Shown here piece by piece: positions 61,623 to 64,000 of a DNA stretch of 64,000 nucleotides. Within the stretch, counting starts at the first letter, position 1. Each line of letters begins with the position of its first letter. Origin of the DNA: JAAYZH01 sp964479695 (GTDB lineage Bacteria; Bacillota; Clostridia; Saccharofermentanales; Fastidiosipilaceae). The notes under the pieces were generated by a model that searched no databases, was not told the origin of the DNA, and saw only the letters and a list, made by a program, of their open reading frames with translations. The position numbers and the translations under genes were made by a program. The stretch spans positions 1-64,000 of the forward strand of contig CAYZSO010000003.1 of the NCBI GenBank assembly GCA_964479695.1. Reading direction: 5' to 3'.

Positions 61623-61756
61623 GATGTTCGGATCAATACTCTTGTCGATTAAAAGTATTTTTACTTCAGACTATTGTAAGATATTCTTTTCTTTAACTTC
61701 TAGTCCTGTAGGAATCTCCAAGGTGTCAGGCCGCCAATGATAGAGAAACACCTGAG
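61623..61756. other. Short gap inside the element
   Basis: AT-rich, no reading frame. TTTTCTTTAACTTC and GTGTCAGGCCGCCAATG are seen but no known motif. Confidence 0.4.
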
Positions 61757-62167
61757 TCATTTATTGGACTTTGTTTGCACGTTGTAATCGATTTGTGCTT
61801 TCATTCGCTGAAAGATATTCAAGTGATTAATTTCATCGCGAAACTTTTCATAATATGGTTCAAGTAAATTGTTTGCCGATTTTCGATTAATGCCGGTATT
61901 TGCGCATATCAATGACGCGGCGCTGAATTTACTTTTCCCGCACATGCGTATAATTAAATTTAAGTCAAAATACGCTTTGCCGACTAGCATGTAATTAACG
62001 TCGTAAATACTATCAATTAAATCTATTGGCCGCTGGCTTCTCTTTGGATCTGTGACGTATGTGTTGTTAATCACCATTGTCGTTTTCTCTGTAGGCAACA
62101 TTGTTCCGCAATACTGGCAAAACCTGTATTTGTCATCAACGTCTGCACCGCAATTTACACATTTCAT
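61757..62167 (-). CDS. Zinc-ribbon protein
   Basis: 136 aa. An N-terminal double-Cys zinc ribbon (CVNCGADVDDKYRFCQYCG, residues 3-21), then a helical domain with ICANTGINRKSANNLLEPYYEKF near 90. Overlaps the XRE gene by 4 bp. Function unknown; probably element-borne. Confidence 0.65.
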   Translation of the reverse strand: MKCVNCGADVDDKYRFCQYCGTMLPTEKTTMVINNTYVTDPKRSQRPIDLIDSIYDVNYMLVGKAYFDLNLIIRMCGKSKFSAASLICANTGINRKSANNLLEPYYEKFRDEINHLNIFQRMKAQIDYNVQTKSNK

Positions 62168-62619
62168 TCTTCATTTCCTCCTATTTCGTCTTTTTTCCAT
62201 TTTTTGATAAGGCTTGCTAACTTTTCGTCTTCTTTGCCTTCGTCCCATACGCTGGAGCTTGCGGCGTACGGCAAAGGTTCTTCCTCTTCTGTATCTTTAT
62301 CTTTAACCGCAAGTAAGGCCTCGGTTGTAGTCAAGATTGCGCGTTGTTCTGCTTGCGACAATTTGAGCATATTTAAAACGACTTGTTTTATTTCAGGCGT
62401 TACCTGTAACGTCTTTTCTGAATCAACTCCCATCAGATACGAAGGTGAAACATTCAAGGCGCGTGCGATTGCACTTATTTTGTCTTGCTTTGGGCTATAT
62501 TCGTCTCGTAGGTATGCACTGATAGCTGATTGATAGATGCCGGTTTTACTGGCTAGTTCCGATTGCGACATATTCCTATCTTTAAGTATTTGATCAAGGC
62601 GCTTCGAGAATTCAGACAT
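62164..62619 (-). CDS. XRE-family transcriptional regulator
   Basis: About 151 aa. The HTH_3 domain (residues 1-62) shows RLDQILKDRNMSQSELASKTGIYQSAISAYLRDEYSPKQDKISAIARALNVSPSYLMG (domain start given). The C-terminal half is acidic without protease residues (no LexA/CI Ser-Lys pair seen). GGAGG lies 7 nt before the ATG at 62619. Likely the element's repressor. Confidence 0.82.
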   Translation of the reverse strand: MSEFSKRLDQILKDRNMSQSELASKTGIYQSAISAYLRDEYSPKQDKISAIARALNVSPSYLMGVDSEKTLQVTPEIKQVVLNMLKLSQAEQRAILTTTEALLAVKDKDTEEEEPLPYAASSSVWDEGKEDEKLASLIKKWKKDEIGGNEE

Positions 62620-62778
62620 TTTGTACCTCCTGAAAACTGTGTAATGCAATTGTAACCGTTGTGAAACTTGATGTGAACAGAATTCTGAAAAAATCATTCA
62701 AAAAACTGATGACAACAGAAAACTGTTAGTTTAGAATGGAATTTAGAAAACTGATAGGAAGGAGTACGGCAATGTATG
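62620..62778 (-). other. Upstream region of the element regulator
   Basis: Contains three GAAAACTG-type boxes (near 62632, 62697-62720 and 62745-62755) in AT-rich sequence, possible operators for the XRE protein. Confidence 0.4.
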
Positions 62779-62798
62779 ATCCCACGCTCTCCGCCAAA
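62779..62798. mobile_element. Attachment site (distal)
   Basis: Exact 20-bp copy of the tRNA-Ser 3' end, followed by a terminator. Confidence 0.85.
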
Positions 62799-62807
62799 GT
62801 ATAGATT

Positions 62808-62829
62808 AAGCCCCGATTCGGGGCTTTTC
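62808..62829 (+). terminator. Terminator beyond the distal att site
   Basis: AAGCCCCGATTCGGGGCTT with TTTCTT following; probably the original tRNA-Ser terminator displaced by the insertion. Confidence 0.8.
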
Positions 62830-63005
62830 TTGTGTTAAGAGCTGCAAATAGTGAACTCTATATGCGAATCTACTTCAACTGTGCTCATGAAGATCACCTT
62901 ATCGGGAAATTATCAGGAAATTATTTTCAATACTAAATGATGTCACCAAATGATGTCGCTGTAAAAATACCGACGTAAAAGTATCTCGCGAATAAGCTAA
63001 AAGAC

Positions 63006-63080
63006 TTTCCTTTAACAAGGAAATTGGATATAATTGCCTTGTAAAAGGAAATAATAAAGAATTTCCATAAACAAGGAAAT
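63006..63080 (+). promoter_or_regulatory. satD promoter with three AAGGAAA-type operators
   Basis: TATAAT at 63029-63034 is flanked by TTTCCTT-taac-AAGGAAA (63006-63023), CCTTGTAAAAGGAAA (63037-63052) and ATTTCC..AAGGAAAT (63061-63080). The first overlaps the -35 position. Confidence 0.55.
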
Positions 63081-63083
63081 GGA

Positions 63084-63232
63084 AAAACAACACAAAACAA
63101 CACAAAACAACACAAACCCCAACCCACAACACAACTCAATCACAGCGCCCAAACACAAAGCACCCAAACCCAAACCCAACCCACAACACAAAACCCACAA
63201 CACCAACCCACAACCCAAACACCAAGCAGGGA
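63084..63232 (+). repeat. CACAAAACAA / CCCAACCCA low-complexity leader repeats
   Basis: Repeated ACAACACAAA and AACCCACAAC units run up to the satD ribosome-binding site. Confidence 0.75.
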
Positions 63233-63241
63233 GGTGAGCAA

Positions 63242-63910
63242 ATGAACTATTTGGCCATCATAGGTGACATGATCAAATCCCGCGAGATCAAGAATCGTAA
63301 GCAAGAGCAAGAGCGGATAGAAGAAGTCCTCAGTAAAATCAATCAGCAATATCAGGAGATCATAGTTTCCAGGATCACGTTGACGCTTGGGGATGAATTT
63401 CAGGCGCTTCTAAAGATAGACCACCGAGTCATGCAGATGTTGGATGACCTCGAAACTCAATTGGAATTGCCCTATAGGTTGGGGATCGGCTTTGGCCAAA
63501 TTCGGACGAAGATCAGACCGGAAATCAGTATCGGAGCCGATGGGGAGGCCTTCTGGCACGCGAGGGAAGCGATTGAGAATATCCATGAGAACGATTGGGG
63601 TGGCTATGCCAAAGTCCGGTTTATGGGACTGGGGGAATTGCAGGACCAAACGATCAACGCACTCTTTCGCACGACTGATACAATAAAACAGAGTTGGACG
63701 ACGACGAGGAGGGAAACGTTTGCGGAACTTCTGGCGCAAGGGATTTACAGCGTGACCTTTGACCAGAAGCGTTTTGCGGAATCAATCGGAATCTCTCAGA
63801 GTAGTTTGAGTAAGAGGCTTTCCGGTGGGGCGATCAAGATTTATTTGGACGCCCGCCAAACCATAGGTGAATTATTGGAGGCTTGGTGTGACACAACTGT
63901 CGACTCTTAG
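63242..63910 (+). CDS. SatD family protein
   Basis: 222 aa. MNYLAIIGDMIKSREIKNR and LTLGDEFQALL at the N-terminus and a C-terminal helix-turn-helix-like segment (FAESIGISQSSLSKRLSGG, about 180) match the SatD family. The role is unclear; an autoregulatory function is inferred from the HTH and the palindromic sites at the promoter. GGGAGGTGA precedes the ATG. Confidence 0.78.
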   Translation: MNYLAIIGDMIKSREIKNRKQEQERIEEVLSKINQQYQEIIVSRITLTLGDEFQALLKIDHRVMQMLDDLETQLELPYRLGIGFGQIRTKIRPEISIGADGEAFWHAREAIENIHENDWGGYAKVRFMGLGELQDQTINALFRTTDTIKQSWTTTRRETFAELLAQGIYSVTFDQKRFAESIGISQSSLSKRLSGGAIKIYLDARQTIGELLEAWCDTTVDS

Positions 63911-64000
63911 TTTGCTGGTGTTGATCGCTCATTTCCTGGGCGATTACCACTTTCAGAGCGAAAGCATGGTGCGGGCGAAACAGCGATCACTGCGAGGACT
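63888..64000 (+). CDS. DUF3307 family membrane protein (5' part only)
   Basis: Runs off the window. GTG start at 63888 inside satD with GGAGG at 63877-63881. The visible sequence (LLVLIAHFLGDYHFQSESMV) matches the N-terminus of DUF3307 proteins, which often follow satD. Confidence 0.75.
   Translation, partial: MTQLSTLSLLVLIAHFLGDYHFQSESMVRAKQRSLRG

Larger units (their letters stand above)
61043..62798. mobile_element. Decayed 1.76-kb integrative element in tRNA-Ser
   Basis: Bounded by a 20-bp direct repeat. Contains a broken tyrosine integrase next to the tRNA, a zinc-ribbon protein and an XRE regulator, all on the minus strand. This is the layout of a degraded prophage or ICE end. Confidence 0.82.

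Overview
The window looks like a chromosomal segment of a low-to-mid GC Gram-positive bacterium, most probably a Clostridia-type Bacillota (Oscillospirales-like). The evidence is AGGAGG ribosome-binding sites, a T-box before thrS, a PyrR-type attenuator before the pyr operon, a yybP-ykoY riboswitch before mntP, a type 1B PyrD/PyrK pair, a nine-gene V-type ATPase operon in Enterococcus ntp order, a FabV-type enoyl reductase and a CdaA-type diadenylate cyclase. Species cannot be named from the sequence alone.

Layout. 1-7 kb: hexuronate genes uxaB-uxaA on the minus strand with a clear promoter and a palindromic operator, an endonuclease-fold orphan, a 156-bp tandem repeat family and a GntR/FCD regulator. 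7-25 kb: a condensation-domain-like protein, a Gln-rich DUF4190 membrane protein, a C39-like peptidase, a Crp/Fnr regulator, a CdaA-CdaR fusion, galT, a HerA/DUF87-type ATPase, a PEPCK/HPr-kinase-like P-loop protein, a DUF1846 protein and T-box/thrS. 25-40 kb: glycogen debranching enzyme, threonine aldolase, HD hydrolase, fabV, mscS, phosphoglycerate mutase-like, PIN-PhoH ATPase, a probable alpha/beta-hydrolase pseudoenzyme, ABC-F ATPase, M42 aminopeptidase, 2-keto-3-deoxygluconate kinase and a flavin reductase. 40-50 kb: ntpFIKECGABD, predicted to be Na+-coupled. 50-60 kb: riboswitch-mntP, DUF1622, pyrR-pyrB-pyrC-pyrF-pyrK-pyrD and a divergent pyrE, then a YitT-family protein. 60-64 kb: a non-coding stretch with a long inverted repeat, tRNA-Ser(UGA), a decayed 1.76-kb integrative element bounded by 20-bp att repeats, and satD followed by a truncated DUF3307-like gene.

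How genes work together. UxaB, UxaA and the distant KdgK cover tagaturonate -> altronate -> KDG -> KDPG, with the FCD regulator as the plausible hexuronate sensor. PyrB, C, F, K, D and E cover UMP synthesis from carbamoyl phosphate; carAB is not in the window. The ntp genes encode a complete V1Vo.

Two genome-wide features dominate. (1) The 10-mer GGCTTTGGCC (extended consensus GCGGCTTTGGCC[A/G]A) occurs 27 times by eye, 15 on the plus and 12 on the minus strand, in several reading frames and in five intergenic regions. This suggests a DNA-level signal such as an uptake sequence or chromosome-architecture motif. (2) Short tandem repeats (8-24 bp units) fill almost every 5' intergenic region, often ending at the ribosome-binding site, and in-frame versions expand linkers and termini of housekeeping proteins. 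A third family, near-perfect 30-40-bp hairpins of two sequence types, serves as the usual terminator.
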